NCBI GenBank assembly: GCA_913050095.1
Contig: CAJXAV010000005.1
Coordinates: 1 to 57,067 of the forward strand
Direction: 5' to 3'
DNA length: 57,067 bases
Source of the DNA: an uncultured Gammaproteobacteria bacterium
GTDB taxonomy: Bacteria; Pseudomonadota; Gammaproteobacteria; Poriferisulfidales; GCA-002705445
Below the pieces are notes generated by a model. The model was not told where the DNA came from. It saw only the letters and a program-made list of their open reading frames with translations, and did not search any database. Of the stretch, positions 18,342 through 28,293 are shown piece after piece (the stretch's first letter is position 1; every line of letters starts with the position of its first letter). Made by a program: the position numbers and the translations under genes.

Positions 18342-19115
18342 TCTCAAAATCTGATCATATACTCCATCCCACAATAAAATACGCTTTTCTATTGCTCTAA
18401 TAGCATATAAAATTGCTTCATCATATTTTTCTTGGCTACTATCACAAGAATATTCAAATAGCTTTAGTGATAATGGGCCATGTCTTGAGCTATCAATTTC
18501 AATATGCCTTTTAATATATGATCTAAGTTTAGAATAATTTTTATTATTATTATCAATTTTAATTAAAATTTTTGAAAACATATCTGGTATTGTAGTCTCT
18601 CTTCCATATGTAAATATAGCAGCAGTATTACAAAAACTTTTTGAATACAAACAATCAAAAGTATTTTCTATAAATTCTAGGCTAGGTTTTGGTATATTTA
18701 GATTTTCACTGTTTTCGAATTTTGTATTAGAATAATCAATATTATTTATGAAATTATTAATCTCAGACGTATCAGCACCAATATCACTCATTGCCATAAT
18801 ATATAGATCAAAATGTGAAAAATAATTATTATCATCATCATAATCAGATTCCTCAGAAAGTATTATTTCATTGATAAGATGTGCAATACCATTTCTAGTA
18901 TATTTGCTTGGCTTCCATGGATAATTTGATGGGCACACAAAATTTTGAAGGCACTTAACAATACTCATAAAGTCCCATACTGCATAAACATGATGACTCA
19001 TAAAAATTTTTAATTCGTTTTCTGTAAAATTATTTCCAATTTCAAATAATTTATGTGTATTCAATTCTTGAATTTTTTTTTGTAGTAAATAAAAATTTTT
19101 GGTATTTTTTTTCAT
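18333..19115 (-). CDS. DUF3050 family protein (heme-oxygenase-like helical fold expected)
   Basis: Protein of 260 residues, almost entirely helical, that matches the DUF3050 family by HHVYAVWDFMSIVKCLQ, INEIILSEESD, SHFDLYIMAM, TFGRETT-like YGRETTIPDMF and IEIDSSRHGPL. Regularly placed acidic and histidine residues (HHVY, EESD, HFDLY, RHIEID..RHG) are those expected of metal ligands in heme-oxygenase-like diiron enzymes; that reading is inference. No experimental function of the family is known to me. It stands alone between the convergent aminotransferase gene and a secreted hydrolase on the same strand, 75 bp away. Confidence 0.8.
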   Translation of the reverse strand: MKKNTKNFYLLQKKIQELNTHKLFEIGNNFTENELKIFMSHHVYAVWDFMSIVKCLQNFVCPSNYPWKPSKYTRNGIAHLINEIILSEESDYDDDNNYFSHFDLYIMAMSDIGADTSEINNFINNIDYSNTKFENSENLNIPKPSLEFIENTFDCLYSKSFCNTAAIFTYGRETTIPDMFSKILIKIDNNNKNYSKLRSYIKRHIEIDSSRHGPLSLKLFEYSCDSSQEKYDEAILYAIRAIEKRILLWDGVYDQILRLN

Positions 19116-19190
19116 ATGAGATATTTTAATGATTTTTTATTTTTTGTATATATCCAAAATTTCATATATGTATAGAATATATTTATTAAT

Positions 19191-20090
19191 TCAATTATCT
19201 AATGATATTCCCAAGAAATCTTTCATATGTTTATAACTTTGGTTCGTTGCTTTTTGACTATGTCCTATTGTATGGCCCTCTACCGACTGGATATCCATGA
19301 AACTATCAAAACTATGATACGCGCCTTTTAAAATATGTAATATATAATTTTCTGGCTTGGTTGTAAGCATTTTTTCACATCTTTTTGATGGGGTCCATGA
19401 ATCTCTATCACCAATTATTATCATAAGCTTTGTATGAGATGTATTTATTTTTGTATAATGTCCAGAGCACCACGGACTAAATGCTATTGCATTTTTAAAA
19501 GGATTTTTATTATTTCCCATTGAGGCATATAAAGAATCAAGAACAGCTGTCGCTCCATGAGAAAAACCAAAAATAGATATATAGTCTTTATTAATATGAT
19601 TATAATTTTTTTGTACGTATTCTTTTGTAGTATGAGCATCTATTGCTCTTTGAAATGTTGGTACTCTATAATAATCCTTGCAAACGCTATCAACGCCTCT
19701 TGGTCTTAGACTATCAATCGTAATAAACATGTATTTCCACGAAATAAATTTTCTAGCCCAATTTAACTGTCTTCCCATTATGCCGTTACATCCATGAAGA
19801 TCTATTATGGCTTTTTTTGCCTTGAAGTCTTTTGGTTGAAAAATTATTAAATTTACTTCTGATGTTTTTTTTGTATATTCAATTTTAATTTGATAGTCAC
19901 TTTTGATATTTTCATCATATTCTGTTTCCATTAATTTTTTCCATATTTTTAAGCTATCATTGGCTATTACATCTTTTACTATTAATTTTTCATGAGTATG
20001 TTGCATTAATAATTCATCTTTCAAAGACAAATTATGAGCATATAAATCACTTATATTTAAAACAAGAATTATTAAGATATATTTTTTCAT
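19191..20090 (-). CDS. Exported dienelactone-hydrolase-like alpha/beta hydrolase
   Basis: Protein of 299 residues with a probable signal peptide (MKKYILIILVLNISDLYAHN), so likely periplasmic. The alpha/beta-hydrolase core has an oxyanion-type strand IIDLHGCNG near residue 95, nucleophile serine in IFGFSHGATA near 170, candidate aspartate in IGDRDSWTP near 232 and the catalytic histidine in GAYHSFD near 260. SPWCSGHY precedes the aspartate. The pattern is that of dienelactone-hydrolase-like proteins that act on esters of unknown identity. An upstream gap to tRNA-Asn should hold its promoter. Confidence 0.82.
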   Translation of the reverse strand: MKKYILIILVLNISDLYAHNLSLKDELLMQHTHEKLIVKDVIANDSLKIWKKLMETEYDENIKSDYQIKIEYTKKTSEVNLIIFQPKDFKAKKAIIDLHGCNGIMGRQLNWARKFISWKYMFITIDSLRPRGVDSVCKDYYRVPTFQRAIDAHTTKEYVQKNYNHINKDYISIFGFSHGATAVLDSLYASMGNNKNPFKNAIAFSPWCSGHYTKINTSHTKLMIIIGDRDSWTPSKRCEKMLTTKPENYILHILKGAYHSFDSFMDIQSVEGHTIGHSQKATNQSYKHMKDFLGISLDN

Positions 20091-20141
20091 TGATTTTTAC
20101 CTAATTTTAAGAATAACATTATGAATATTACAAAAAATAAG

Positions 20142-20147
20142 TATAAT
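20142..20147 (+). promoter_or_regulatory. Candidate -10 element of the tRNA-Asn promoter
   Basis: A perfect TATAAT hexamer lies 20 bp before the tRNA 5' end, at a distance that suits initiation just upstream of the mature tRNA. A convincing -35 is not visible. Confidence 0.4.
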
Positions 20148-20167
20148 ATCTTATTCAAAAATTATAT

Positions 20168-20243
20168 TCCCCTGTAGCTCAGTTGGTAGAGCGGGTGACT
20201 GTTAATCACTAGGTCGGCGGTTCGAGCCCGTCCGGGGGAGCCA
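20168..20243 (+). tRNA. tRNA-Asn (anticodon GTT)
   Basis: A 76-base gene including encoded CCA. Acceptor arms TCCCCTG and CGGGGGA pair (one G-T), the D loop carries AGTTGGTAGA, the anticodon loop is CTGTTAA with stem GTGA/TCAC, and the T arm is GGCGG TTCGAGC CCGTC (with a mismatch-tolerant end). Encoded CCA shows that chromosomal tRNAs here carry it, which matters for the tRNA-Leu copy near the right end that does not. Confidence 0.97.
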
Positions 20244-20270
20244 TCATTTAACTAATCAAAATTTTATAAT

Positions 20271-21152
20271 TTATATATCTAAACTTTTTAAATAATTCTT
20301 AAGTTCTTTTGATAACTCTTCATGGTTTAAACCATATTCTATTGAAGCTTTTAAAAAATCAAGTTTATTACCACAATCAAATCTTTTTCCTTTAAATTCA
20401 TAAGCATATACTTTCTCGATATCAATTTGTCTTGCTATCGCGTCTGTCAATTGTATTTCGCCACCCAGCCCCTGGACTGTGTCCTCCAATATATCGAAAA
20501 TTGACGGTTTTAATATATATCTTCCTACAACACCCATATCGCTTGGCGCATCTTCTTTATTTGGTTTTTCAACTATATTTACCAATTCCCAGTCATTATC
20601 TTTATTTTTATGACCGTCTATTACTCCATATTTATTTAAATTTTCGGTTTTGACCTTTTCCACAGCAAGAATACTTGAATTAATTACTTCATATTTATTT
20701 ACCATTTGCGACAAACAACCCTCTTCTGAAGATAAAATCATGTCATCTGCTAATATAACTGCAAAAGGGTTGTCTCCTACAGCAGGCTTAGCACATAAAA
20801 CTGCATGCCCTAATCCTAAAGGCTGATGTTGTCTTATATAAATACACTTTATGTTACTTGGTATTATATTTTTGATAAGATCAAGTTCCTTCATCTTCTT
20901 TTTTCTTTCTAGCTCGGTCTCAATCTCATAAGCTTTATCAAAATGATTCTGAATACTAGTTTTATTTCTTCCAGTTATAAAAACCATAATTTCTATACCA
21001 GCGTCTATTGCTTCTTCTACTGCGTATTGAATTAAGGGCTTATCTACTATCGGTAACATTTCTTTTGGGCTTGCCTTAGTTGCTGGTAGAAATCTAGTTC
21101 CCATTCCTGCAACTGGAAATACAGCAATTTTTGGTTTTATATTTTTTTTCAT
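20271..21152 (-). CDS. galU: UTP-glucose-1-phosphate uridylyltransferase
   Basis: Makes UDP-glucose for cell-envelope sugars. The 293 residues are typical. The nucleotide-binding signature VAGMGTRFLPATKASPKEM starts near residue 14, followed by DKPLIQYAVEEA; also ILADDM (metal-binding Asp), EKPNKEDAPS and FDCGNKLDFLKA near the C-terminus, all GalU hallmarks. It is 7 bp downstream of pyrF on the same strand and probably belongs to the end of the long rpsA-lapB-pyrF transcription unit. Confidence 0.97.
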   Translation of the reverse strand: MKKNIKPKIAVFPVAGMGTRFLPATKASPKEMLPIVDKPLIQYAVEEAIDAGIEIMVFITGRNKTSIQNHFDKAYEIETELERKKKMKELDLIKNIIPSNIKCIYIRQHQPLGLGHAVLCAKPAVGDNPFAVILADDMILSSEEGCLSQMVNKYEVINSSILAVEKVKTENLNKYGVIDGHKNKDNDWELVNIVEKPNKEDAPSDMGVVGRYILKPSIFDILEDTVQGLGGEIQLTDAIARQIDIEKVYAYEFKGKRFDCGNKLDFLKASIEYGLNHEELSKELKNYLKSLDI

Positions 21153-21159
21153 AAATTTT

Positions 21160-21876
21160 TTAGAGAGCCTTATAAAATTTATCTTTTATGTTTTTTAAAG
21201 AAGCTAATGGGTCAATACTATCTAATACAGGTCTACCTACAACAATATAATCTGCTCCATTTTTTGCAGCAATTTCAGGCGTTACAATACGTTTTTGGTC
21301 ATTATTATTATTTTCAGATAATCTTATGCCTGGGCAAACACATATGAAATTCTTTGGATATTTTTCTTTGATTGCTTTAGCTTCTGATGCAGAACAAACT
21401 ACGCCATTCAAATTTGAATGATAACATTGATCTGTCATGCTCAATACCTGTTCTTTAACATTATTAGCGTAACCTATTTCTTTTATATCTTTATCATCCA
21501 ATGATGTCAGAATTGTTACCCCCAAGACTAGAGTGTCAAAATTATTTTGTTTTATTTCATTCATAACATTTTTCATCATATTTGTGCCGCCACTAGAATG
21601 AATATTCATCATCCATACACCTAATTTTGCTGCTGCTACAGATGATTTTATGGCTGTGGTATTTATATCATGAAATTTAAGATCTAGGAAAATTTTATAC
21701 CCTAAATGATGAAGCTTTTTTATTATATTTGGACCATAACTTACAAATAGTTCTAATCCGACTTTTAAAGCACATAATTTTGGACTAAGTTTTTTTGCTA
21801 TTGATAAAGCTTTTTCTTCATTATCACAATCTAAAGCTACAATAATTTTTGGCATGTTACTTTCTTCAAACGACAT
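21160..21876 (-). CDS. pyrF: Orotidine-5'-phosphate decarboxylase
   Basis: Last step of UMP synthesis. The barrel begins IIVALDCDN; the catalytic Lys/Asp cluster is in FLDLKFHDINTT near residue 67; VCSASEA and the phosphate-binding ADYIVVGRPVLDS motif near the end are present. At the annotated ATG (21876) it overlaps lapB by 11 bp; a second ATG at 21855 (MPKIIVALD) has an AAGAAAG upstream and would avoid the overlap, so the start is uncertain. The lapAB-pyrF order is common in gammaproteobacteria. Confidence 0.96.
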   Translation of the reverse strand: MSFEESNMPKIIVALDCDNEEKALSIAKKLSPKLCALKVGLELFVSYGPNIIKKLHHLGYKIFLDLKFHDINTTAIKSSVAAAKLGVWMMNIHSSGGTNMMKNVMNEIKQNNFDTLVLGVTILTSLDDKDIKEIGYANNVKEQVLSMTDQCYHSNLNGVVCSASEAKAIKEKYPKNFICVCPGIRLSENNNNDQKRIVTPEIAAKNGADYIVVGRPVLDSIDPLASLKNIKDKFYKAL

Positions 21877-23062
21877 AGTGATCAGTCTTATGTTTATTTA
21901 AGATTTTCCTTTTTATTGATGACCAGTTCTGGCAACTTGGGCATTGCCAGTAATGCGTAATACTTTTAAATCCGCAATTTATACATTCGTGAGTAGATTC
22001 TTTCGCCTTGTAGGAATCTAAGCATTTTTTAATGTTATTTAAGCTTTTATTATCAAATGCTATTTTATTTTTATCTATTAGATCAAGATATTCAGATAAC
22101 TGAGTTAAAGTTGCATTACCCTTGCGAAATTCTTCTTCATATAGGTTTGTTATATCAATATTACTTATCTCATCTTTACTTTCAGAATTTAAATATGAGT
22201 ACAAATCTATAGGATTAGCCACATCTGATATATTTTTTATAAATGTAAAAAAGTTTTCTTTTCTTTCAAGTGAGTTGTATGTATTTTTGAGTTTCTTGAT
22301 AACTAAATATGAGTTTTCTTCATAATTTTCATATACAAAGAGGTACCTTTTTAGTGCACTAGAAAAATCTCTATTTAAAAAGTATAAATCACCTTGCAGC
22401 ATTGAAGCTCGAAAAGAATTTTTATTACAATTTAATGCCTTATTAATATACTTTTTTGCTTTCTCACTTCTTTCATGGGTTGGTGCGATTAACTCTAATT
22501 CTGCTAATTCACAATAATAATGAGATAATATATCTGAATAATCTTTTTTATTAATTGATTGTATCTTTGTTGTAATTTCAATTGCTTTCTTCCAGTCTTT
22601 TTCACTTTCGTATATTTCTTTAAGATAATTTAATATTTCAGCAGGAGAATCAACTTCCGAAGATAATCTTGATAAGATAAGTTCGGCCCTATCTAGAAAA
22701 CCTGCTTTTAAGAAATCTTTTGCTAATTCTAGAGAACATTCATTTTTAAAATCAGGTTTTAACTCAGGTCTCGCAATTAAATTTTGGTGTATTCTAATAG
22801 CTCTATCAACTTCTCCTCTATTTCTAAATAAATTTCCAAGAATAATATGTGTTTCTGCTGTGTCTTGGTTTAATCCCACCATTGACATAAATTTATCTAA
22901 AGCTTTATCATGTTGCTCTGATAATAAATAATTCATACTTTGTAAATATTCCAAAGGAATTGAATCTTTTTTTTTCTTGTAAAATGACTTTACCGATATA
23001 TAGAATAGTATCGCTGAAACTATTATTATCACTAAAATTATTGTTGAAATTGCAATATACAT
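21866..23062 (-). CDS. lapB: Lipopolysaccharide assembly protein LapB (YciM)
   Basis: Inner-membrane adaptor that targets LpxC for degradation by FtsH and so balances lipopolysaccharide with phospholipid. It has 398 residues: an N-terminal membrane anchor (2-28), an array of TPR-like helices (about 38-330), and a C-terminal rubredoxin-type zinc knuckle with CINC and CPSC (near 370-388), the complete LapB architecture. It is 3 bp downstream of lapA and is followed by overlapping pyrF. Confidence 0.94.
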   Translation of the reverse strand: MYIAISTIILVIIIVSAILFYISVKSFYKKKKDSIPLEYLQSMNYLLSEQHDKALDKFMSMVGLNQDTAETHIILGNLFRNRGEVDRAIRIHQNLIARPELKPDFKNECSLELAKDFLKAGFLDRAELILSRLSSEVDSPAEILNYLKEIYESEKDWKKAIEITTKIQSINKKDYSDILSHYYCELAELELIAPTHERSEKAKKYINKALNCNKNSFRASMLQGDLYFLNRDFSSALKRYLFVYENYEENSYLVIKKLKNTYNSLERKENFFTFIKNISDVANPIDLYSYLNSESKDEISNIDITNLYEEEFRKGNATLTQLSEYLDLIDKNKIAFDNKSLNNIKKCLDSYKAKESTHECINCGFKSITHYWQCPSCQNWSSIKRKILNKHKTDHYVV

Positions 23063-23065
23063 TTT

Positions 23066-23356
23066 TTACTCTTGTATTGGAATTCTTCTTAAATTTTGAA
23101 CTTCTTTATTGATCAGGTCATGATCTTTCTTTAATTTTTTATATTTCTTTCTCATGCTTAACAATAAACCAATCAAAAAAAATAAAGATATAAGCACGCC
23201 AAAAATCATTGCTATAAATAGTGCTACTCCAAATGGAATTTCAGAAAACTGTATGATATTAAAATCTATTGTATAGGGAATATTGTTATAATAAACAACT
23301 ACAACGCTGATTACGCTCATTAATATTGCTAAAATTAAAGATAAAATTCTAAACAT
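23066..23356 (-). CDS. lapA: Lipopolysaccharide assembly protein LapA (DUF1049)
   Basis: Small inner-membrane protein of 96 residues with two hydrophobic helices (about 3-22 and 44-67) and a charged coiled-coil-like C-terminus (MRKKYKKLKKDHDLINKEV), which is the LapA/YciS layout. It partners LapB, whose gene follows after 3 bp. The ihfB gene lies 44 bp upstream. The sequence alone is weakly conserved; the context between ihfB and lapB decides the call. Confidence 0.9.
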   Translation of the reverse strand: MFRILSLILAILMSVISVVVVYYNNIPYTIDFNIIQFSEIPFGVALFIAMIFGVLISLFFLIGLLLSMRKKYKKLKKDHDLINKEVQNLRRIPIQE

Positions 23357-23400
23357 ACAATTAAAATATTATTCATATATATACTATTATATGTTTTTTA

Positions 23401-23715
23401 TTAATCTATGTCCTGTGAATTATTTATTCTATTTCGTAAAACCTTACCAGGCTTAAAATGAGCTGCATTTTTCCCTGGTAATGATACTGAGTCACCTGTT
23501 TTAGGATTTCTGCCTATTCTTGGCTTCCTAAAATGCACGGAGAAGCTGCCAAACCCTCTAACCTCTGTTCTATCGCCCTGAGATAATGAATCTATAATTT
23601 TTTCAATTAATGTTTTGACTGAAAGCTCAACATCTTTATTACCAAGTTGAGGTAATTTTGCTGAAATTTTATCGATTAATTCAGATTTTGTTATAGATTC
23701 TCTTTTTTCATCCAT
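23401..23715 (-). CDS. ihfB: Integration host factor subunit beta
   Basis: Nucleoid DNA-bending protein of 104 residues in the HU/IHF family. It has KSELIDKISAKLPQL at the N-terminus, GDRTEVRGFGSFSVHFRKPRIGRNPKTGD and the DNA-intercalating proline arm (SVSLPGKNAAHFKPGKVLRNRIN). Position directly after rpsA identifies it as IHF beta and not HU. The IHF alpha partner is outside the window. It lies 37 bp downstream of rpsA. Confidence 0.96.
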   Translation of the reverse strand: MDEKRESITKSELIDKISAKLPQLGNKDVELSVKTLIEKIIDSLSQGDRTEVRGFGSFSVHFRKPRIGRNPKTGDSVSLPGKNAAHFKPGKVLRNRINNSQDID

Positions 23716-23752
23716 AGCGACTTTCCTAAAAATTTATATCAATCGTAGAGCA

Positions 23753-25411
23753 TTATTTATCTATATGTTCTTTTAATATATCCCCTAGAGAACTTCCAAC
23801 TGATTCATTATTTTTATTATACTCATCTAATGCCTGGTCCTCATTTTTCTTAACCAACGCTTTCATAGATAAGTTTATTGATTGATTTTTTTTATCAATA
23901 TTGATTATCATTAAATCTAATTCTTCACCTTCTTGCATTGAATCAACATTTTTATCATCGGCTAACTCTGATAATTTTAGAGTCCCAGAAACATCATCGT
24001 TTAACATAATTGTTAAAGATTTAGGTGTTTTTTCTATTATTTTACCAGTAACTTTTGAACCTTTTTGGTTGGACTGTATATATTCTTGAAATTTATTAAC
24101 TGTTAGCTGCTTCACACCTAGCGAAATCCTTTCTCGATCAGTATCAGCCGAAATTAAAACTGTTTTTAATTCATCACCTTTTTTATAGTTTCTTACAGCA
24201 ACATCTCCGCTTTCTGTCCAAGATAAATCAGATAGATGCACTAAACCATCTATTCCATCATCTAGACCTATAAATATACCGAAATCTGTTATAGATTTTA
24301 TTTTTCCAGATATAATTTCTCCAACTTCATGGCTATCAATAAATTTTGTCCATGGGTTTGGCAAGCATTGTTTAATTCCTAAGGATATTCTTCTTCTTTC
24401 TGGGTCTATATCTAATATCATAACTTCAATTTCTTGCCCAATAGTCACCAACTTTTCAGGATTTGCATTTTTGTTAGTCCAATCCATCTCTGAAACATGT
24501 ACTAGACCTTCTACTCCATTATGTATTTCTACAAAGCAACCATAGTCTGCGATATTAGTGATTTTTCCCTTTAATTTTGATCCTTCTGGGTGAGCCTTGC
24601 TAATTTCAAACCATGGATCTTCATTAAGTTGTTTTAATCCCAGAGAGACTCTTGTTTTTTCTTTGTCAAATTTTAAAACTTTAACTTCTATTTCGTCTCC
24701 AATGTTTATAAGTTCCGATGGATGCCTAACTCTTTTCCATGCCATATCTGTAATATGCAATAATCCATCGACACCACCTAAATCTAGAAATGCACCATAG
24801 TCAGTTATATTTTTAACAATTCCTTTAACAATTGATCCTTCTTCTAAGTTTGATATTAGCTCATCTCTTTCTTCGCTATTTTCGGATTCTAGTACAGCTT
24901 TTCTGGAAACAACAACATTATTTCTTTTTTTGTCTATTTTAATAACTATAAATTCTAAATCTTTTCCTTCCAAATAAGTTGTTTCTCTAACTGGCCTAAC
25001 ATCAACTAAAGAACCGGGTAGAAATGCCTTAATATCGGCTAAATCAACTGTGAAACCACCTTTAACCTTGCCTGTAATCCTACCTTCTAAAATTTTCTTT
25101 TCTTCAAAAGCTTCTGATAGTGAAACCCAAGCTCTTGCTTTTTTTGCTTTTTCTCTTGATAACTTCGTCTCTCCGAAACCATCTTCTATTGCATCTACAG
25201 TCACTTCAACAGTGTCGCCTTCCTGAACTTCTACTTTTCCATCAAAACCTATAAATTGATCAATTGGAATCATACCTTCAGATTTAAGACCTGCATTTAC
25301 AATAACTAAATCTTTTTTTACATCGATAACAGTGCCCATTACAATGGCTCCTGCCTTAACTTGAAGTTTAGAAATACTTTCTTCTAATAAAATTGAAAAA
25401 TCTTCACTCAT
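23753..25411 (-). CDS. rpsA: 30S ribosomal protein S1
   Basis: mRNA-binding ribosomal protein of 552 residues with six S1/OB repeats starting near residues 17, 101, 187, 272, 359 and 446. The four central repeats carry the clear pattern G-x-I-x-x-I-x-D-Y/F-G-x-F-x-x-L followed by GLVH/GLLH. It is a little shorter than E. coli S1 (557). The sixth repeat is the most divergent ([17 protein letters not shown]). It overlaps cmk by 8 bp, as in the conserved cmk-rpsA-ihfB operon. Confidence 0.98.
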   Translation of the reverse strand: MSEDFSILLEESISKLQVKAGAIVMGTVIDVKKDLVIVNAGLKSEGMIPIDQFIGFDGKVEVQEGDTVEVTVDAIEDGFGETKLSREKAKKARAWVSLSEAFEEKKILEGRITGKVKGGFTVDLADIKAFLPGSLVDVRPVRETTYLEGKDLEFIVIKIDKKRNNVVVSRKAVLESENSEERDELISNLEEGSIVKGIVKNITDYGAFLDLGGVDGLLHITDMAWKRVRHPSELINIGDEIEVKVLKFDKEKTRVSLGLKQLNEDPWFEISKAHPEGSKLKGKITNIADYGCFVEIHNGVEGLVHVSEMDWTNKNANPEKLVTIGQEIEVMILDIDPERRRISLGIKQCLPNPWTKFIDSHEVGEIISGKIKSITDFGIFIGLDDGIDGLVHLSDLSWTESGDVAVRNYKKGDELKTVLISADTDRERISLGVKQLTVNKFQEYIQSNQKGSKVTGKIIEKTPKSLTIMLNDDVSGTLKLSELADDKNVDSMQEGEELDLMIINIDKKNQSINLSMKALVKKNEDQALDEYNKNNESVGSSLGDILKEHIDK

Positions 25412-26093
25412 ATATTTTACGTTTTCTCTTATTTATAATGTTTATAGTTTTATCAAATACCTCAGATACACTAATATCACTTGTGTCTATAATTACTGCA
25501 TCTTTAGCTGGCATTAGAGGAGAATTAATTCTCTCCATGTCAGCCTTATCTCTTAACATAAGTTTATGTATGAGGTTCGGCAAGTTAGCACTAATTCCTT
25601 GATCTTTCAACTGATTTAATCGCCTTTCTGCCCTTTTTTCAACTGAGGCAGTCAAATAAAACTTAATATTTGCTTCTCTAAAGACTTTTGTGCCCATATC
25701 TCTTCCATCTGCTACCAAGCCAGAGCCATCTAGATAATTTCTCTGATAAACTTCCAGCATATCTCTTGCACGCTTATCTTTTGCTATTTTAGAAGCTAAA
25801 ATCGCAACCTGCTCTGTTCTTATCTTCTCAGAATAATCCTCGCCATTGACAAATATTTGAAATTTCTGCCCTTTAATATATTTAAAATCAATAATAATAT
25901 CATTCGTCCATTGGTCTAAATTTTCTAAAACCGTGTCAAAATTATTATTTTTTTCATATAGCTTTAAAGCCAAAGATCTATATAAAGATCCACTATCTAA
26001 ATATTTATAACCAAACTTTTCGGCAACCATCATAGCTATTGTTCCTTTACCAACTCCGCTAGGTCCATCAAAAGTTATTATGTTTGAGCTCAA
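25404..26093 (-). CDS. cmk: Cytidylate kinase
   Basis: Phosphorylates CMP and dCMP. The 229-residue protein starts [18 protein letters not shown] with the P-loop at about 10-17. [13 protein letters not shown] is the CMP-site segment, and [12 protein letters not shown] and [10 protein letters not shown] (lid) follow, then [13 protein letters not shown] near the end. It is linked by ATGA-type overlap to aroA upstream and overlaps rpsA downstream by 8 bp, so the three are almost certainly translated from one message. Confidence 0.97.
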   Translation of the reverse strand: MSSNIITFDGPSGVGKGTIAMMVAEKFGYKYLDSGSLYRSLALKLYEKNNNFDTVLENLDQWTNDIIIDFKYIKGQKFQIFVNGEDYSEKIRTEQVAILASKIAKDKRARDMLEVYQRNYLDGSGLVADGRDMGTKVFREANIKFYLTASVEKRAERRLNQLKDQGISANLPNLIHKLMLRDKADMERINSPLMPAKDAVIIDTSDISVSEVFDKTINIINKRKRKIYE

Positions 26094-27400
26094 ATAACTC
26101 TCCTATCAATATTTAAACCTATATCTTTAGTTAACTTGAAAAAATCTGGAAATGAGGTTGAAACGTTTTCTGTATTCATAATTGTCATAGTTCCTTTAGA
26201 AACTAAACCTGCTATTGCGAACGACATGGCAATTCTATGGTCGCTGAAACTATCAATAACAGCACCACTAATTTTACCTCCTGTAATATCAATGCCGTCA
26301 TGATATAACTTGTTTTCAATTTTACATTTTTTTAAACCTTCAGACATTGCATATAATCTATCACTTTCTTTATGCCTTAATTCTTCTGCATTTCTAAGTA
26401 TTGTTTTCCCTTCAGCTAAAGATGCCGCAATAAATATTATTGGAAATTCATCTATAGCACTTGCTATATAATTACTTGGAATTTTAATACCATTTAGCTT
26501 TGAAGATTTAACATTAATATCACCTACTTGCTCTGGACCATAATTTTTAAGATTACTAATTTCAATTTCAGCACCCATCATTTTAAGTATTTCTAAACCG
26601 CCAATTCTTAATTTATTCAAACCAATATTTTTGAGTGTTATTTTTGAGTTTTTAGAAATTAGACATCCTACAATTATGAACATTGCTGATGAAATGTCTC
26701 CGGGGACATCAATATCTTTAGATAATAAAGCATTTCTGGGATTTACAGTTACCATATTATTATTATTCTCAATATTTCCACCAAGAAAATTTATTATGTT
26801 TTCTGTATGATCTCTGGTAGAAATATTTTCTATAATACTAGTATTATCTCTTGCATATAAACTTGCTAAAATTATGGATGATTTAATTTGAGCGCTATCA
26901 ATTGGCATTTTATATTCAATTGCTGATATTTTTTTTGAAGGTTTTATAATTATTGGAGATGTTCCTTTGCTTGAAGTCTTAATATTTGCTCCCATTAGTG
27001 TTAATGGAGAAGAAATTCTTTCCATTGGCCTACTGCTTAATGAATCATCACCTATTAATTCACTAGAAAAATTTTGAGCACTAAGTAATCCACATAGTAA
27101 CCTCATGCTTGTACCAGAGTTTCCACAATTCAACTTATTTTTTGGTTTCAATAATCCATACAGTCCTTTACCGTGAACAGTATATGAATTATCTTTATTC
27201 CTATTAATAACGACACCTAGCATTTTAAAGATTTCTAATGTAGCCAAGCAATCATCAGACTCTAATAAACCTGTGATATTTCCAACTCCTTCAGAAATAG
27301 ATAATAAAATCAGTGATCTATGAGAAATTGATTTGTCACCAGGGACGTGGGTTATTCCGCTTATGCTATCTGATGGATTTACTATAAACTGTTCTGGCAT
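26090..27400 (-). CDS. aroA: 3-phosphoshikimate 1-carboxyvinyltransferase (EPSP synthase)
   Basis: Sixth step of the shikimate pathway. It has 436 residues. Seen: PGDKSISHRSLIL at about 20-32, NCGNSGTSMRLLCGLL near 92, MPIDSAQIKSSIILASL, and RHKESDRLYAMSEGL plus DSFSDHRIAMSFAIAG near the C-terminus. In many pseudomonads the preceding prephenate dehydrogenase is fused to AroA; here they are separate genes with a gap of 1 bp. Within the active site Gly-Asn-Ser-Gly-Thr is intact. Confidence 0.97.
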   Translation of the reverse strand: MPEQFIVNPSDSISGITHVPGDKSISHRSLILLSISEGVGNITGLLESDDCLATLEIFKMLGVVINRNKDNSYTVHGKGLYGLLKPKNKLNCGNSGTSMRLLCGLLSAQNFSSELIGDDSLSSRPMERISSPLTLMGANIKTSSKGTSPIIIKPSKKISAIEYKMPIDSAQIKSSIILASLYARDNTSIIENISTRDHTENIINFLGGNIENNNNMVTVNPRNALLSKDIDVPGDISSAMFIIVGCLISKNSKITLKNIGLNKLRIGGLEILKMMGAEIEISNLKNYGPEQVGDINVKSSKLNGIKIPSNYIASAIDEFPIIFIAASLAEGKTILRNAEELRHKESDRLYAMSEGLKKCKIENKLYHDGIDITGGKISGAVIDSFSDHRIAMSFAIAGLVSKGTMTIMNTENVSTSFPDFFKLTKDIGLNIDRRVI

Positions 27401-27401
27401 G

Positions 27402-28292
27402 TTATTTAAGGGGTTTGGATTTTTTTAGGTAAGATATTAGCTCATCAGTATCTTTTTTATTTATCAAAAGTTTTAGTTTCTCTAACTCCAAAATATAATT
27501 ATCTAAGAAATTTTGGATTTGAGAACTGTTAGATGAAAAAATATTTGCCCAAGCTTCTGCATCACTATTTGCAATTCTTAGCATATCTGAAAGGCTTCCT
27601 TTATTTGGATAAGCCCAAGGAAAGTCTTGAAAATTATAATTCTTAGAGTCTTTCAAAATTTTTGATAAAGAAAATGAAATAAAATGAGGCACATGACTAA
27701 ATGCAGCCAATATTTCATCATGATCATAATCATTTATTTTAGATACATTACAATCTATTGATTTCCAAAAATCATTTATACATTCAAAATTTTTATTATT
27801 TGTAGTTATTAATTTATTTTTTGTAAGGGGACTAACTAATACGGTTGCATTTTTAAATAGATCAGCTTGAGAATTTTTAATACCATAATTTTCTGTTCCA
27901 GCCATGGGGTGAGAAAAAATAAAATTATTTATATTTTCAATGTCATTATCTTTAAAATATTTTTTTATTATATTTTTTGTACTTAATGTATCAGTAAATA
28001 TTTTCTCCGTATTAAAAAAATTACTTGCTGAATCAAGTATTTTATTAATTTCTTTTACAGGAACACAAAAAATTATAATATCAGATTTTTGAATAGAATT
28101 TTTTAGATTATATTCAATCTCGTCTACATAATCTTTTTTTATCGCATAGTCCATTACTTCTTCATTCGAATCATGGCCAATAATTTTTTCATATTTTTTG
28201 CCATCTTTAAGAGTCCTACACAAGGATGCACCAATTAAACCTAATCCTATAACTAAAATATTTTTGTTAGATTTTTTTAATTTATTAGACAT
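27402..28292 (-). CDS. tyrA: Prephenate dehydrogenase
   Basis: NAD-dependent conversion of prephenate to 4-hydroxyphenylpyruvate for tyrosine. The Rossmann motif VIGLGLIGASLCRTLK starts near residue 14; IIFCVPVKEI and the conserved HPMAGTENYGI and SHVPHFISFSL segments (substrate and catalytic histidines) follow. I use the ATG at 28292 (MSNKLKKSNKN), 1 bp after the pheA stop; an upstream ATG at 28325 would add 11 residues that lie inside pheA. No chorismate mutase domain is attached; that activity is on PheA. Confidence 0.93.
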   Translation of the reverse strand: MSNKLKKSNKNILVIGLGLIGASLCRTLKDGKKYEKIIGHDSNEEVMDYAIKKDYVDEIEYNLKNSIQKSDIIIFCVPVKEINKILDSASNFFNTEKIFTDTLSTKNIIKKYFKDNDIENINNFIFSHPMAGTENYGIKNSQADLFKNATVLVSPLTKNKLITTNNKNFECINDFWKSIDCNVSKINDYDHDEILAAFSHVPHFISFSLSKILKDSKNYNFQDFPWAYPNKGSLSDMLRIANSDAEAWANIFSSNSSQIQNFLDNYILELEKLKLLINKKDTDELISYLKKSKPLK

Positions 28293-28293
28293 T

